Notes: a model not told the origin generated them from the letters alone. A stretch of 64,000 nt of DNA from Fusobacterium varium (GCA_002356455.1 AP017968.1:1178001-1242000), one strand, 5' to 3'. Shown: positions 53,714 through 63,846, numbered from the stretch's first letter. A program made the numbers and translations.

Positions 53714-55345
53714 TTAAATTTTAGCATAGTGTTCAATTATATTATAAATATGATCAGTAGCTCTTCTGTAATAATTTAAGATATCCATATATCCAGTACT
53801 TAATTTAGAAGGCATTATATCATTATTAGTAGCTTCATTAGCAAAGTGTTCGTTTCTTGCTTCTTTATATAGATTTTTTATAGCTGTATATTTATTGATA
53901 GAAACAATAAAGAGTTCTTTATTATTTGTATCATATGCCTTGTTAATATCATCAAAGAAATCAAAAACCATACTGTTAAGTTTTTGAAGAGTTTCTTTTT
54001 TAACATCAGTAAGATGAATATCATCAGCTTTCAATCTTCTAAGACCATTAGATACTCTTGCAAGATAATCACTAATAGTTTCATATTCATCACATGTAAT
54101 AAGATTTCCTCTTGTTTGCTCTACATAAGATGCTTGTAAGCCTTTATTAAGTATAGAGAAATTTGCATCAGAAACTTCTTTTTCATAAAGATCAAGCTTA
54201 TATTCAATTCCATTTATTTCTTCACAATAAGCTTCTAATTTGGAATCATCATAATAAAGTTCTTCCAGTTTAAAAAATACTTCTTTGATATTAGATGCCA
54301 TAGCTAATACCTCTGTTTTAGTCTGGCTGATAATAACACTGGGAAGAGTTACCATTAAAGAACTCAAACGTGTTACTCTTACAATTCCATTGTCATCATC
54401 TTTAACAATTTTACATAAGAACTTAGCAAGATATCCAATAAATGGGATGAATAAGATAACATTGACTATATTAAAAATAGTGTGTGCAGTAGCTATTGAT
54501 GTAGAGATATTTACAGCTGGATCTGAAAAATTTTCTAATAATTTTAAGTACGGTTTAAATAACACAGTTGCCCACATAACTCCAACTATATTAATAAGAG
54601 TATGAGCATAAGCAGCTCTTTTGGCATTTGAGTTAGCACCAATTGAAGCAAATAGTGCAGTAACAGTAGTACCAACGTTTTCTCCAAGGACAAGTGCAAC
54701 TGCTGTAGGGTAATCTATAAGTCCTTGTACAGCCAGTGTAATAGTGATTCCAAGAGTAGCGGCTGAAGATTGAACAACAGCAGTAAGAAGGGCACCTACA
54801 AGTGCAACCTTTATAACTCCTAAAAAAGTATGTGCTTTAAAAGAATGAAATAATTCTATAAATTCAGGAAGTGTTCTTAATGGACTTAATCCTGTACTCA
54901 TTAATTCAAGTCCTAAGAAAATAAATCCAAATCCCATTATTGTAAGAGCTCTTGTTCTGCTTTTTTCTCCTTTTAAAAACATAAATGTAATAGCTGCAAA
55001 TCCAACTATTGGAAGTCCATATTTACCAATGTTAAGAGCTAAAAGCCATCCAGTAATAGTAGTACCAATATTAGCTCCAAGAATAACACCAAGACCTTGC
55101 TGAAGAGTAAGAAGAGAAGCATTGATAAAGCCTATTGTCATAACAGTACTGACAGATGAAGACTGTGCCATCCCTGTTACAAATATCCCCATAAGAATAG
55201 CCATTATTCTATTAGTAGTAAGAGCAGCCAAAGTTTTTTTCAATTTTTCCCCAGCTATTTTCTGCATTCCAGAAGACATATTTTCCATACCATAAAGGAA
55301 AAGTCCCAGTCCTCCTACCACCTTAAAAAAGACGTCTAAATACAT
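53714..55345 (-). CDS. Na/Pi-cotransporter II family protein (NptA-like) with PhoU-like tail
   Basis: 543 residues. The membrane part (about 1-320) carries the internal repeat of Na+/phosphate symporters: GMAQSSSVSTVMTIGFINA with LGANIGTTITGW in the first half, and AVVQSSAATLGITI with LGENVGTTVTAL in the second. The C-terminal 200 residues are helical and PhoU-like, a regulatory domain in this family. Imports phosphate with sodium across the inner membrane. GGGAGG site upstream; monocistronic. Confidence 0.9.
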   Translation of the reverse strand: MYLDVFFKVVGGLGLFLYGMENMSSGMQKIAGEKLKKTLAALTTNRIMAILMGIFVTGMAQSSSVSTVMTIGFINASLLTLQQGLGVILGANIGTTITGWLLALNIGKYGLPIVGFAAITFMFLKGEKSRTRALTIMGFGFIFLGLELMSTGLSPLRTLPEFIELFHSFKAHTFLGVIKVALVGALLTAVVQSSAATLGITITLAVQGLIDYPTAVALVLGENVGTTVTALFASIGANSNAKRAAYAHTLINIVGVMWATVLFKPYLKLLENFSDPAVNISTSIATAHTIFNIVNVILFIPFIGYLAKFLCKIVKDDDNGIVRVTRLSSLMVTLPSVIISQTKTEVLAMASNIKEVFFKLEELYYDDSKLEAYCEEINGIEYKLDLYEKEVSDANFSILNKGLQASYVEQTRGNLITCDEYETISDYLARVSNGLRRLKADDIHLTDVKKETLQKLNSMVFDFFDDINKAYDTNNKELFIVSINKYTAIKNLYKEARNEHFANEATNNDIMPSKLSTGYMDILNYYRRATDHIYNIIEHYAKI

Positions 55346-55572
55346 TAATTTCCTCCCGAATTATATAAATTTTTTTATTTAACATAAATCCAATGTAAAA
55401 ACTATGTAAAAAAAATTTCAAGGATATCATAACATATTTTCTAAAATTCTTCAATTATACTCTTATTTTATTTTTTATTTTGGTAATTTTAGGAAAAAGT
55501 TGGGAAATTCAGGATAATTTATTTTAAAATATTCTCAATTATGATATAATTAAAGATGTGATTTTTCTTTAG

Positions 55573-55578
55573 TATAAT
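55573..55578 (+). promoter_or_regulatory. Candidate -10 of the potABC operon
   Basis: TATAAT 80 bp before potA; a second TATAAT-like box lies about 25 bp upstream (GATATAATT). Neither has a good -35. The 55346-55657 gap otherwise shows nothing. Confidence 0.35.
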
Positions 55579-55657
55579 ATTTAATAAAAGTTTATAAAAA
55601 TATTATAAAAAATATTAATTGAAACAAAAATAGATTAAAATTGGAGGTAAAAAAAGA

Positions 55658-56791
55658 TTGGGAAAAAAAGATATTAAAATTGAAAATATCAATAAAAGTT
55701 ATGATGGAGTTCAAGTATTAAAGAACATCAATTTAAATATAGAAGATGGAGAATTTTTCTCTATTTTAGGACCTTCAGGATGTGGAAAAACCACACTTTT
55801 GAGAATGATAGCTGGATTTATAGAACCTGATAGTGGAGCTATTTATTTAGGAGATGAGAATATAATATCGCTTCCTCCTAACAAAAGAAATGTAAATACC
55901 ATTTTCCAAAAATATGCTTTATTTCCACATTTAAGTGTATATGAAAACGTGGCATTTCCATTAAGAATAAAGAAAATGGATGAGGCAACTATTGATGAAG
56001 AAGTAAAGAAATTTATCAAAATGGTTGGACTTAGTGAACATATATATAAAAAACCAAATCAATTATCAGGGGGACAACAGCAGAGAGTATCTATAGCCCG
56101 AGCCTTGATAAATAAGCCAGGGGTTCTCCTTTTAGATGAGCCTTTGTCAGCTCTTGATGCTAAATTAAGACAAAATCTTTTAATAGAATTGGATACTATT
56201 CATGATGAAGTAGGAATAACTTTTATTTTTATAACACATGATCAGCAGGAAGCACTTTCTATTTCTGATAGAATAGCTGTAATGAATGAAGGGAAAGTTC
56301 TGCAGGTAGGAACGCCAGCAGAGGTATATGAAGCTCCTGCTGATTCTTTTGTGGCTGATTTTATAGGAGAGAATAATTTTTTTGATGGAAGAATAGTATC
56401 AATACAAAATGAAACATATGCAACTCTTCTAAATGATGATTTAGGAGAACTTATTTTTGAAATGGATAAACCAGCAAAGATAGGAGATTATGTTCAGGTA
56501 TCAATAAGACCTGAAAAAATAAAATTATCAAAAACTATGCCTAAAAAATTAAATGAAAATCATAACATATTAAAAGTATATGTAGATGAGGTTATTTATT
56601 CAGGATTTCAAAGTAAGTACTTTGTTTGGCTGAATAATGATAAAAAAAATCCATTCAAAGTATTTAAACAGCATGCTGTCTATTTTGATGATAATGATGA
56701 AGGAGCTATCTGGTGGGATGAGGATGCTTATATATCTTGGGATGCAGATGATGGATTCTTAGTAGAGGTGAGAGCTGGTGAAGAAAAATAA
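55658..56791 (+). CDS. potA: Spermidine/putrescine ABC transporter, ATP-binding protein
   Basis: 377 residues. Translation starts at TTG (GGAGG 11-15 bases upstream); no ATG is available before the Walker A region. ABC motor: Walker A GPSGCGKTT, Q-loop FQKYALFPHL, signature LSGGQQQRVSIARAL, Walker B LLLDEPLSALD, His switch FITHDQQEA. A C-terminal TOBE-like regulatory domain follows (about 240-377). Hydrolyses ATP to drive polyamine uptake by PotBC. Overlaps potB by 14 bp. Confidence 0.92.
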   Translation: MGKKDIKIENINKSYDGVQVLKNINLNIEDGEFFSILGPSGCGKTTLLRMIAGFIEPDSGAIYLGDENIISLPPNKRNVNTIFQKYALFPHLSVYENVAFPLRIKKMDEATIDEEVKKFIKMVGLSEHIYKKPNQLSGGQQQRVSIARALINKPGVLLLDEPLSALDAKLRQNLLIELDTIHDEVGITFIFITHDQQEALSISDRIAVMNEGKVLQVGTPAEVYEAPADSFVADFIGENNFFDGRIVSIQNETYATLLNDDLGELIFEMDKPAKIGDYVQVSIRPEKIKLSKTMPKKLNENHNILKVYVDEVIYSGFQSKYFVWLNNDKKNPFKVFKQHAVYFDDNDEGAIWWDEDAYISWDADDGFLVEVRAGEEK

Positions 56792-57638
56792 ACTGGGAAC
56801 TTTATACACTCTGCCAATAACTATATGGCTGATAATTTTCTTTATGATTCCAATGGTTATTGTATTAGCTTATGCTTTTCTAAAGAAAGGAACTTATGGA
56901 GGAGTAGAATTAGAATTATCTACTGCAAGTTTTTATATATTTACAGACAGGGTATTTCTGACTATACTTTTAAAAACAATATATATATCTGTAATGGTAA
57001 CTATTTTTACAGTTCTTTTGTCTATACCGACATCTTATTATATAGCTAGATCTAAATATAAAAAAGAATTGTTGTTTTTAGTAATTGTACCATTTTGGAC
57101 AAATTTTTTGATAAGAATATATGCATGGATAGCTCTACTTGGTAATAATGGATTTATCAATTCTATTCTTATGAAAATTGGAATAATAAATGAACCACTG
57201 CAATTTCTTTATAATACAGGAGCTGTCATAGTAATATCTGTATATACAAGTCTGCCTTTTGCAATACTTCCGCTTTATGCAGTTATAGAAAAATTTGATT
57301 TTTCTCTAATGGAGGCAGCAAGGGATTTAGGAGCTACAAATGGACAGGCATTTTTTAAAATATTTATTCCAAATATAAAACCTGGAATAGTAACAGCAGT
57401 TTTATTTACCTTTATTCCAACATTAGGTTCTTATGCTGTTCCAAAATTAGTTGGAGGAACACAGGCCACTATGCTTGGAAATATAATAGCTCAGCATTTG
57501 ACTGTTACTAGAAACTGGCCTTTAGCCTCAACTATATCAGGTGCCTTGATATTGGTGACATCTATTGCAATACTTATTTTTATGAAATTAAGTAATAGAA
57601 AGATGAAGCTTGAAGAAGGAGTTGATGAAGATGAATAA
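56778..57638 (+). CDS. potB: Spermidine/putrescine ABC transporter permease PotB
   Basis: 286 residues, GTG start within the end of potA. Six membrane helices. The coupling EAA loop is in FSLMEAARDLGATNGQAFFKIFIPNIKPG. First of the two inner-membrane permease subunits; overlaps potC by 8 bp, so the three genes are translationally coupled. Confidence 0.9.
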   Translation: MKKNKLGTLYTLPITIWLIIFFMIPMVIVLAYAFLKKGTYGGVELELSTASFYIFTDRVFLTILLKTIYISVMVTIFTVLLSIPTSYYIARSKYKKELLFLVIVPFWTNFLIRIYAWIALLGNNGFINSILMKIGIINEPLQFLYNTGAVIVISVYTSLPFAILPLYAVIEKFDFSLMEAARDLGATNGQAFFKIFIPNIKPGIVTAVLFTFIPTLGSYAVPKLVGGTQATMLGNIIAQHLTVTRNWPLASTISGALILVTSIAILIFMKLSNRKMKLEEGVDEDE

Positions 57639-58404
57639 AAGAAAAACTTCACTATTTTTCTTTTTGCTTTCAATGTTATTTTTTTATATTCCATTGCTCA
57701 TATTGATTGTTTATTCTTTCAATGAAGGAAAATCGATGGTTTGGAAAGGATTTTCTTTAAAATGGTATGAAGAACTTTTTATGTATTCAGATAATATCTG
57801 GAAGGCATTTAGGTATAGTGTATTTATAGCTGTACTGTCAGGAATAATTTCCACAGTAATAGGTACACTAGGAGCTATTGGACTTCAATGGTATGATTTT
57901 AAAGGAAAAAAAGCATTGCAGCTTTTAACTTATATTCCATTAGTAATACCAGAAATAATACTTGGAGTATCACTTTTAATTTTATTTGCTACTATAAAAT
58001 TTGAACTTGGTTTGACAACTATATTTATAGCTCATACTACTTTCAATATACCTTTTGTGCTTTTTATTATTTTATCAAGATTAGAGGAATTTGATTATTC
58101 AATAGTTGAAGCTGCCTATGATCTTGGGGCTACAGAGCTTCAAACTTTGAGAAAAGTAATAATACCAGCTATTCTTCCAGGAATAATATCGGGATTTTTA
58201 ATATCTGTTACTTTGTCTTTTGATGATTTTGTAACTACTTTTTTTGTAGCAGGGCCAGGGTCTTCTACTCTTCCACTGCGTATTTATTCTATGATTAGAT
58301 TGGGGGTTTCTCCAGTTATAAACGCACTTTCTGTATTATTGATAGGAATATCAATAATATTAACTTTATCTACAAAAAGTCTACAAAAATATTTTGTTAA
58401 ATAA
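57631..58404 (+). CDS. potC: Spermidine/putrescine ABC transporter permease PotC
   Basis: 257 residues from the ATG at 57631 (AAGGAG 10-15 bases upstream); an ATG at 57625 or a TTG at 57610 are in frame alternatives. Six helices; EAA loop YSIVEAAYDLGATELQTLRKVIIPAILPG. Pairs with PotB. The gene for the substrate-binding protein PotD, usual as the fourth gene, does not follow. Confidence 0.9.
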   Translation: MNKRKTSLFFFLLSMLFFYIPLLILIVYSFNEGKSMVWKGFSLKWYEELFMYSDNIWKAFRYSVFIAVLSGIISTVIGTLGAIGLQWYDFKGKKALQLLTYIPLVIPEIILGVSLLILFATIKFELGLTTIFIAHTTFNIPFVLFIILSRLEEFDYSIVEAAYDLGATELQTLRKVIIPAILPGIISGFLISVTLSFDDFVTTFFVAGPGSSTLPLRIYSMIRLGVSPVINALSVLLIGISIILTLSTKSLQKYFVK

Positions 58405-58410
58405 TTAGAC

Positions 58411-58440
58411 TTGTAATAGCATATGAAAGTATAGTATAAT
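58411..58440 (+). promoter_or_regulatory. Promoter of the cyclophilin gene
   Basis: -35 TTGTAA (58411-58416), 18 bp, -10 TATAAT (58435-58440), 53 bp before the ATG. It separates this gene from potABC. Confidence 0.6.
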
Positions 58441-58492
58441 TATATCATGAAATAGTAATTACATTCAAAATACAGGAGGATTATATATTAAT

Positions 58493-59311
58493 ATGAAAAA
58501 TATATTTAAATTTTTATTAATGGTGCTAGTTTTTGTGGGTGCAGTTTCTTGTTCAAGTCTGAAAAAAATGCTTAACAGCCAAGAGGTTGCAAGATATAAT
58601 GATGTAAGAGCTACGTTTGTAACAACACAAGGGGAAATAAATTTTTATCTTTATCCAGAGGCAGCACCACTTACTGTTGCTAACTTTGTTAATCTAGCTA
58701 AAAGAGGATATTATGATAATACTAAAATACATCGTGCTGTAGAAAACTTTGTTGTTCAAGGTGGAGACCCTACTGAAACAGGAACTGGTGGACCAGGATA
58801 TTTCATCCCAGATGAAATAGTTAACTGGCTTGATTTCTTCCAACAAGGTATGCTGGCTATGGCTAATGCTGGACCTAATACAGGAGGATCACAATATTTC
58901 ATGACTTTATATCCTGCTGAATGGTTAAATGGAAAGCACACTATATTTGGTGAATATATAAGTGATTCTGATTTTGAAAAAATAAGAAAACTTGAAGTTG
59001 GAGATGTCATTAAAGAAATAAAATTTAGTGGGGATGTTGATCTTATTCTTTCATTGCACAAAGATCAAGTTGAAGAATGGAATGCAATATTAGATAAAGA
59101 ATATCCAAACTTAAAGCAGTATCCTATAAAAGATATTTCAACTTATGGTGGAAAAGTTGCTGAATATAAAGAAGAACTGCAAAATATATATACAAGAAAA
59201 AGTGATGAAGCAGAAAGTGATAAAGAATATTTTATTCCAAGATTAATAAGAGCTACTGAAAGAAAAATAAAGGGTGTAGTTTCTTCTGATGAAGAATCAA
59301 CAGAATTATAA
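58493..59311 (+). CDS. Lipoprotein cyclophilin (peptidyl-prolyl isomerase)
   Basis: 272 residues. Lipoprotein signal peptide with lipobox GAVSC (Cys at 20), so it should be anchored on the membrane facing the periplasm. Cyclophilin domain (about 38-180): TVANFVNLAKRGYYDNTKIHRAVENFVVQGGDP in outline, with PGYFIPDE, LAMANAGPNTGGSQYFMTL and HTIFGEY; the catalytic arginine sits in IHRAVE. A C-terminal helical extension of about 90 residues is not part of the enzyme fold. Assists folding of exported proteins. Confidence 0.9.
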   Translation: MKNIFKFLLMVLVFVGAVSCSSLKKMLNSQEVARYNDVRATFVTTQGEINFYLYPEAAPLTVANFVNLAKRGYYDNTKIHRAVENFVVQGGDPTETGTGGPGYFIPDEIVNWLDFFQQGMLAMANAGPNTGGSQYFMTLYPAEWLNGKHTIFGEYISDSDFEKIRKLEVGDVIKEIKFSGDVDLILSLHKDQVEEWNAILDKEYPNLKQYPIKDISTYGGKVAEYKEELQNIYTRKSDEAESDKEYFIPRLIRATERKIKGVVSSDEESTEL

Positions 59312-59321
59312 ATAAAAAATT

Positions 59322-59355
59322 AAAAGATGGTTTCTATGTGAATCATCTTTTTTTA
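59322..59355 (+). terminator. Terminator of the cyclophilin gene
   Basis: AAAAGATGGTT / AATCATCTTTT stem with one G-U pair and a short loop, then a T-run. The rest of the gap to 59566 is AT-rich leader DNA of the asr operon with no further clear signal. Confidence 0.8.
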
Positions 59356-59566
59356 TTGGAAAAATAAACTATATTTAAACAATTTGTTTTTTTTATAGAT
59401 ATATAACAAACTATTATAGTTACACAAAAAGTATTGTAATTTAGAAATAAAGAATATAATTGCTAAAAATGTGAAATTTGATAAAAAATAAATAATATGT
59501 TATAAATTAGATAAGATTATAGCTATAGTAGAAATTAAATTTATTTTTAAAAAAGGAAGTGGAGAA

Positions 59567-60604
59567 ATGGGCTATTTTATATCTAATGAAAAATTTGACC
59601 AGATTATGAATAAAATGAGAGAGAAGTATAGAATATATGCTCCTAAAAGATTTGAAGGTCAAGGAAGATACTCTGATACAGATATTATAAGATATGATGA
59701 AATAGGTTCAACTAAGGAAATTGTCTATGATATTAAATCAACTTATCCTGTAAAAGAAGTTTTAATGCCTCTCAATCAGACTATTATGTATTTTACTGAA
59801 GGAAAGTATACAGAGAGTCAATTAAAAGATGAGAGGGAGATTCTTATATTTGCAAGAGCATGTGATATTAATGCTATAAAAAGATTTGATGATATCTATT
59901 TAAAAAATGTGAACTATGAAGATCCTTACTATAAAAGAGTAAGAGAGAAAACAAAATTTATACTTATGGAATGTCCTGCCAATGGCTGGGATACTTGTTT
60001 TTGTGTTTCCATGGAAGCAAATAAAGCAGAAGAATATATATTTGGAGTAAAATTTCTTGATGAGGGAGTAATGCTGGAAAGTAAGGAAAATGAATTTAAT
60101 GAATATTTCAGTGAAAATGAAAAAAATGATTTCACAGTGACTCCAGTATATGAAAACCAAAGAGAAGTGAGAATACCAGAAATTAATTCTAAAGAAATAG
60201 AAAATAAAATAAAAAGCTTGGATATGTGGAAAGAATATGATAAAAGATGTTTAGAGTGTGGAAGTTGTACAGTAGCATGCTCAACTTGTACATGCTTTAC
60301 TACTTATGATATAAACTATTCTTCTGATACAGATGCTGGTGAAAGAAGAAGAATGCAGGCTTCATGTCATATAGATGGATTTACTTCTATAGCTGGTGGA
60401 CATTCTTTTAGAAATACTCCAGGTGATAAAATGAGATTTAAAGTTTTACATAAAATATATGATCATAAAGTGCTGTTTAAAGAGCATCAAATGTGTGTAG
60501 GATGTGGTAGGTGCGATGAAAGATGTCCAGTGAGCATTTCTTTTATCCATACTGTTAATAGATTAGCCCAAGAGGTTGATAAACTTAATAAGGAGGTAAA
60601 ATAA
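59567..60604 (+). CDS. asrA: Anaerobic sulfite reductase subunit A
   Basis: 345 residues. Electron-transfer subunit with two ferredoxin-type [4Fe-4S] motifs near the C-terminus: CLECGSCTVACSTCTC and CVGCGRCDERCPVS. An N-terminal domain of about 200 residues is of the hydrogenase beta-subunit/AsrA type. Accepts electrons, through AsrB, for reduction of sulfite to sulfide by AsrC; cytoplasmic. AAGGAAGTGG upstream. First gene of asrABC, 1 bp before asrB. Confidence 0.94.
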   Translation: MGYFISNEKFDQIMNKMREKYRIYAPKRFEGQGRYSDTDIIRYDEIGSTKEIVYDIKSTYPVKEVLMPLNQTIMYFTEGKYTESQLKDEREILIFARACDINAIKRFDDIYLKNVNYEDPYYKRVREKTKFILMECPANGWDTCFCVSMEANKAEEYIFGVKFLDEGVMLESKENEFNEYFSENEKNDFTVTPVYENQREVRIPEINSKEIENKIKSLDMWKEYDKRCLECGSCTVACSTCTCFTTYDINYSSDTDAGERRRMQASCHIDGFTSIAGGHSFRNTPGDKMRFKVLHKIYDHKVLFKEHQMCVGCGRCDERCPVSISFIHTVNRLAQEVDKLNKEVK

Positions 60605-60605
60605 A

Positions 60606-61415
60606 ATGGAAAATATTTTATTGCCTGAACCACATAAAATTTTAAGTATAAAAAAGATGACTGATTTAGAATGGCTATTTCGTGTAGAATATAAAGAAGC
60701 AGCTAAAATACAATTTGGTCAATTCATGCAGATTTCTCTTCCTAAAGTTGGAGAATGTCCAATTTCTATTACAAATTTTTCTGCTGAAGAAAATTGGATA
60801 GAATTTTTAATAAGAAAAGTGGGAATAGTTACTGATGAACTTTTCAAATTAAGAGCTGGAACTGTTATGCCTATGAGAGGCCCTTATGGAAAAGGTTTTA
60901 GTTTAGAAAATTACAAAGGTAAAAATGTAATTGTTGTAACTGGAGGGTCTGGGCTTGCTCCTATAAGAAGTTTTATAGACTATATATATAAAAAACCAGA
61001 AACAGTAAAATCTTTAGAACTGTTATTTGGATTTAAAGATATAGATTCTGTATTATTTAAGGATGATCTTTTGAACTGGAGAGAAAAATTTCCATTGACT
61101 CTGACTGTTGATAAAGGATGTGGTATAGATGGAGAATGTGTTGGACTTGTGACTGAGTATGTTCCTCAACTGCAGCTTTTGCGTAAAAATTTTAACGATA
61201 TAGAAATAATAATTGTTGGGCCTCCTGTAATGATGAAATATACAGCTCTTGAATTTAAGAAAATAGGAATTCCTGATGAAAATATTTGGCTTTCATTTGA
61301 AAGGAAAATGTCTTGTGCAATTGGGAAATGTGGACACTGTAGAATAGATGAAACTTATGTATGTTTAGAAGGTCCTGTGTTCAACTATTCAAAAGCCAAA
61401 GATTTAGTGGATTAA
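60606..61415 (+). CDS. asrB: Anaerobic sulfite reductase subunit B
   Basis: 269 residues. Ferredoxin-NADP+ reductase-like flavoprotein: FAD domain (about 1-100) with FGQFMQISLP and MRGPYGKGF; NAD(P)H domain with VVTGGSGLAPIRSFIDY; and a C-terminal cysteine cluster CAIGKCGHCR plus Cys in VCLEGPVF that binds a [2Fe-2S] centre. Passes electrons from NADH to AsrA and AsrC. AAGGAGG lies upstream in the end of asrA. Confidence 0.94.
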   Translation: MENILLPEPHKILSIKKMTDLEWLFRVEYKEAAKIQFGQFMQISLPKVGECPISITNFSAEENWIEFLIRKVGIVTDELFKLRAGTVMPMRGPYGKGFSLENYKGKNVIVVTGGSGLAPIRSFIDYIYKKPETVKSLELLFGFKDIDSVLFKDDLLNWREKFPLTLTVDKGCGIDGECVGLVTEYVPQLQLLRKNFNDIEIIIVGPPVMMKYTALEFKKIGIPDENIWLSFERKMSCAIGKCGHCRIDETYVCLEGPVFNYSKAKDLVD

Positions 61416-61431
61416 TTAAGGAGGAATAATC

Positions 61432-62472
61432 ATGAAACATGATATAAATATAAATAAATTAAAATTAAACTGTTTCCGCCAATCTAAAGTACCAGGAGAA
61501 TTTATGCTTCAAATGCGTGTTCCAGGTGGCATTGTAAAGGCAAAATATTTGAGTACAATTCAATATATTGCAGAAACTTGGGGAAATGGAACTTTCCATT
61601 TAGGGATGAGACAGACATTGAATGCTCCTGGAATAAAATATGAAAATATTGGTGAAGTTAATAAATACCTAGAGAATTACATTAAAGATATAGAAGTAGA
61701 AATGTGTGGCGTTGATATGGATATTAATGAAGCAGGATATCCAACAATAGGAGCAAGAAATATAATGGCCTGTATAGGAAACTCTCATTGTATAAAAGCA
61801 AATGTAAATACTTTTGAGCTGGCTAAAAAAATAGAGAAAGAAATATTTCCAAGTCATTATCACATAAAAATAGCAATAGCAGGATGTCCCAATGATTGTG
61901 CCAAAGGACACTTTAATGATTTTGGGATACTTGGAGTTACAAAACCAATTTATCTGAAAGAGAGATGTATTGGATGTGGAAGATGTGTAAAAGTGTGTGA
62001 ACATGCAGCAACAAGAGTTCTTAAATTAGTAAATAATAAAATAGAGAAAGACAGTTGCTGCTGTGTAGGATGTGGAGAGTGTGTGGAAGCATGTCCAGCT
62101 TCAGCATGGGTAAGACCTACTAAAAAATTGTATAGAGTAATAGTTGGTGGAAGAACTGGAAAACAATATCCAAGAATGGGAAAAATGTTTTTAAACTGGG
62201 TTACAGAAGATGTAGTAATAAAAGTAATTCAAAACTGGCAGAATTTCTCAGCAAATGTTCTTCATCATGAACCTGTATATATTCATGGAGGTCACCTTAT
62301 TGACAGAGCAGGGTATTCAAAATTCAAAGATTTAATATTAAAAGATGTAGAATTAAATCCTGAAGCTTTAGTAGCTCAAAGAATTTTGTGGGCTGAAACT
62401 GAATATAGAGCTAACATAAATTTAAGAGCTGTTGAAGATATTCCAAGTCCTGGAGAGGATTATACTAAATAA
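61432..62472 (+). CDS. asrC: Anaerobic sulfite reductase subunit C (siroheme)
   Basis: 346 residues. Catalytic subunit reducing sulfite to sulfide. Nitrite/sulfite reductase half domains; siroheme-[4Fe-4S] ligands in ARNIMACIGNSHCIKA and AGCPNDCAKGHF; and two inserted ferredoxin clusters CIGCGRCVKVCEH and CCVGCGECVEACPAS. AAGGAGG upstream, 16 bp after asrB. The operon provides respiratory or detoxifying sulfite reduction and would give H2S. Confidence 0.95.
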   Translation: MKHDININKLKLNCFRQSKVPGEFMLQMRVPGGIVKAKYLSTIQYIAETWGNGTFHLGMRQTLNAPGIKYENIGEVNKYLENYIKDIEVEMCGVDMDINEAGYPTIGARNIMACIGNSHCIKANVNTFELAKKIEKEIFPSHYHIKIAIAGCPNDCAKGHFNDFGILGVTKPIYLKERCIGCGRCVKVCEHAATRVLKLVNNKIEKDSCCCVGCGECVEACPASAWVRPTKKLYRVIVGGRTGKQYPRMGKMFLNWVTEDVVIKVIQNWQNFSANVLHHEPVYIHGGHLIDRAGYSKFKDLILKDVELNPEALVAQRILWAETEYRANINLRAVEDIPSPGEDYTK

Positions 62473-62481
62473 ATAAAAAAT

Positions 62482-62512
62482 AAAAAAAGAGGGTGATTTT
62501 TTTATCACCCTC
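62482..62512 (-). terminator. Terminator of the aminotransferase gene
   Basis: Perfect 9-bp stem GAGGGTGAT / ATCACCCTC with a 6-nt loop; the A-run at 62482-62488 is a T-run on the minus strand. It may also end asrC transcription from the other side. Confidence 0.8.
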
Positions 62513-62518
62513 AATATA

Positions 62519-63712
62519 TTATTTATCTTTATTATATTCTTCAAGAGCTCTTTTTAAAACTATCATAGCATTTTCAATATCATCTACATTAGTACAAAAA
62601 GATAGTCTAACTTCTTGTTCTCCTTTACCCTCTGTCTGATAAAATCCAGGCCCTGGAGCAATAAGAAGAGTTTTATTTTCATAAGAATAATCTGTAAGAA
62701 GCCATTTAGCAAATTTTTCAGCATTATCTACTGGAAGTTTAGCAAAAATATAAAAAGCTCCTTCTGGTTTAGAGCAAATAACACCAGGTATTCTAGTAAG
62801 ATATCCATAAATAAGATCTCTTCTGCTCTTATATTTTAATTTTACATCTTCTAAATAATTATCCATAGTATTTATTAGATTAGCAGCTGCATGTTGTTCT
62901 ATTGTAGATACACAAAGCCTTGCCTGACAGAACTTCAGAATGTAATTCATAAGAGCATGATTTTTACTTGCAATAAGTCCTATTCTAGCTCCACAAGCAC
63001 TGTAGTGTTTTGAGATACTGTCTACCAATACCACTCTGTCTTTAAGGTCATCTAAGTGCATAACAGATGTATATGGAGTATCATCATATACAAATTGCCT
63101 GTAAACTTCATCAGCTATGATATATAAATCATATTTTTTAGCTATTTCCCCAATCATTTTTATTTCTTTTTCTGTATATATAGTTCCAGTAGGATTTACA
63201 GGGTTAGAAAACATGATAGCTCTAGTAGTAGGAGTAATTAATGCTTCAATTTCCTCTCTAGAAGGCAAATGGAAATTATTTTCTATTGTAGTAGGTATAG
63301 GTTTTACCTTTGCACCTGAAAAAGTAGAAAAACTTGAGTAATTTGAATAAAAAGGTTCTGGAACTAAAACTTCATCTCCTTCATTACAAATTGACATAAG
63401 TATAAAAAGGATAGCTTCACTTCCACCTTGAGTGATAAGAATATCTTCTTTTTCAAGTTCTATACCACTAGCTTTATAACTTTTTACAAAACTTTCAATA
63501 AGTTGAGGAATTCCCCTTGAATCAGAATAAGTAACGATTTTTTCCTTGTAGCTATGAAGCCCTTCAAAGAAAGAATCAGGAGTAACTATATTAGGCTGAC
63601 CAATGTTAAGCTTATATACTTTAATTCCTTTTTTAGACGCTTCATCCGCAAGGGGAATCAACTTTCTTATTGGTGAAAAATTCATTTCTAAAGCTCTTGT
63701 TGATATATTCAT
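62519..63712 (-). CDS. Class I PLP-dependent aminotransferase
   Basis: 397 residues. AspC/PatA-type fold I enzyme: YKLNIGQPNIVTPDSF, SNPVNPTGTIYTEKEI, IIADEVYRQFVYDD, PLP lysine in VDSISKHYSACGARIGL, and the substrate-binding arginine region VRLSFCTN. Transfers an amino group between an amino acid and a 2-oxo acid; specificity (aspartate, aromatic or other) cannot be set. GAGGGGAT upstream; monocistronic and convergent to asrABC. Confidence 0.88.
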   Translation of the reverse strand: MNISTRALEMNFSPIRKLIPLADEASKKGIKVYKLNIGQPNIVTPDSFFEGLHSYKEKIVTYSDSRGIPQLIESFVKSYKASGIELEKEDILITQGGSEAILFILMSICNEGDEVLVPEPFYSNYSSFSTFSGAKVKPIPTTIENNFHLPSREEIEALITPTTRAIMFSNPVNPTGTIYTEKEIKMIGEIAKKYDLYIIADEVYRQFVYDDTPYTSVMHLDDLKDRVVLVDSISKHYSACGARIGLIASKNHALMNYILKFCQARLCVSTIEQHAAANLINTMDNYLEDVKLKYKSRRDLIYGYLTRIPGVICSKPEGAFYIFAKLPVDNAEKFAKWLLTDYSYENKTLLIAPGPGFYQTEGKGEQEVRLSFCTNVDDIENAMIVLKRALEEYNKDK

Positions 63713-63846
63713 ATTATCCCCTCCATCATATATATTTTTTATTTTAATTAACTTTTCTATTTTATCATATTTATGAAAAAAATACTATTAAAATTACTAA
63801 ATAGAAGAAATTTTTTTCAGAAACCTTGGAGAAATCTTTAATGAAT

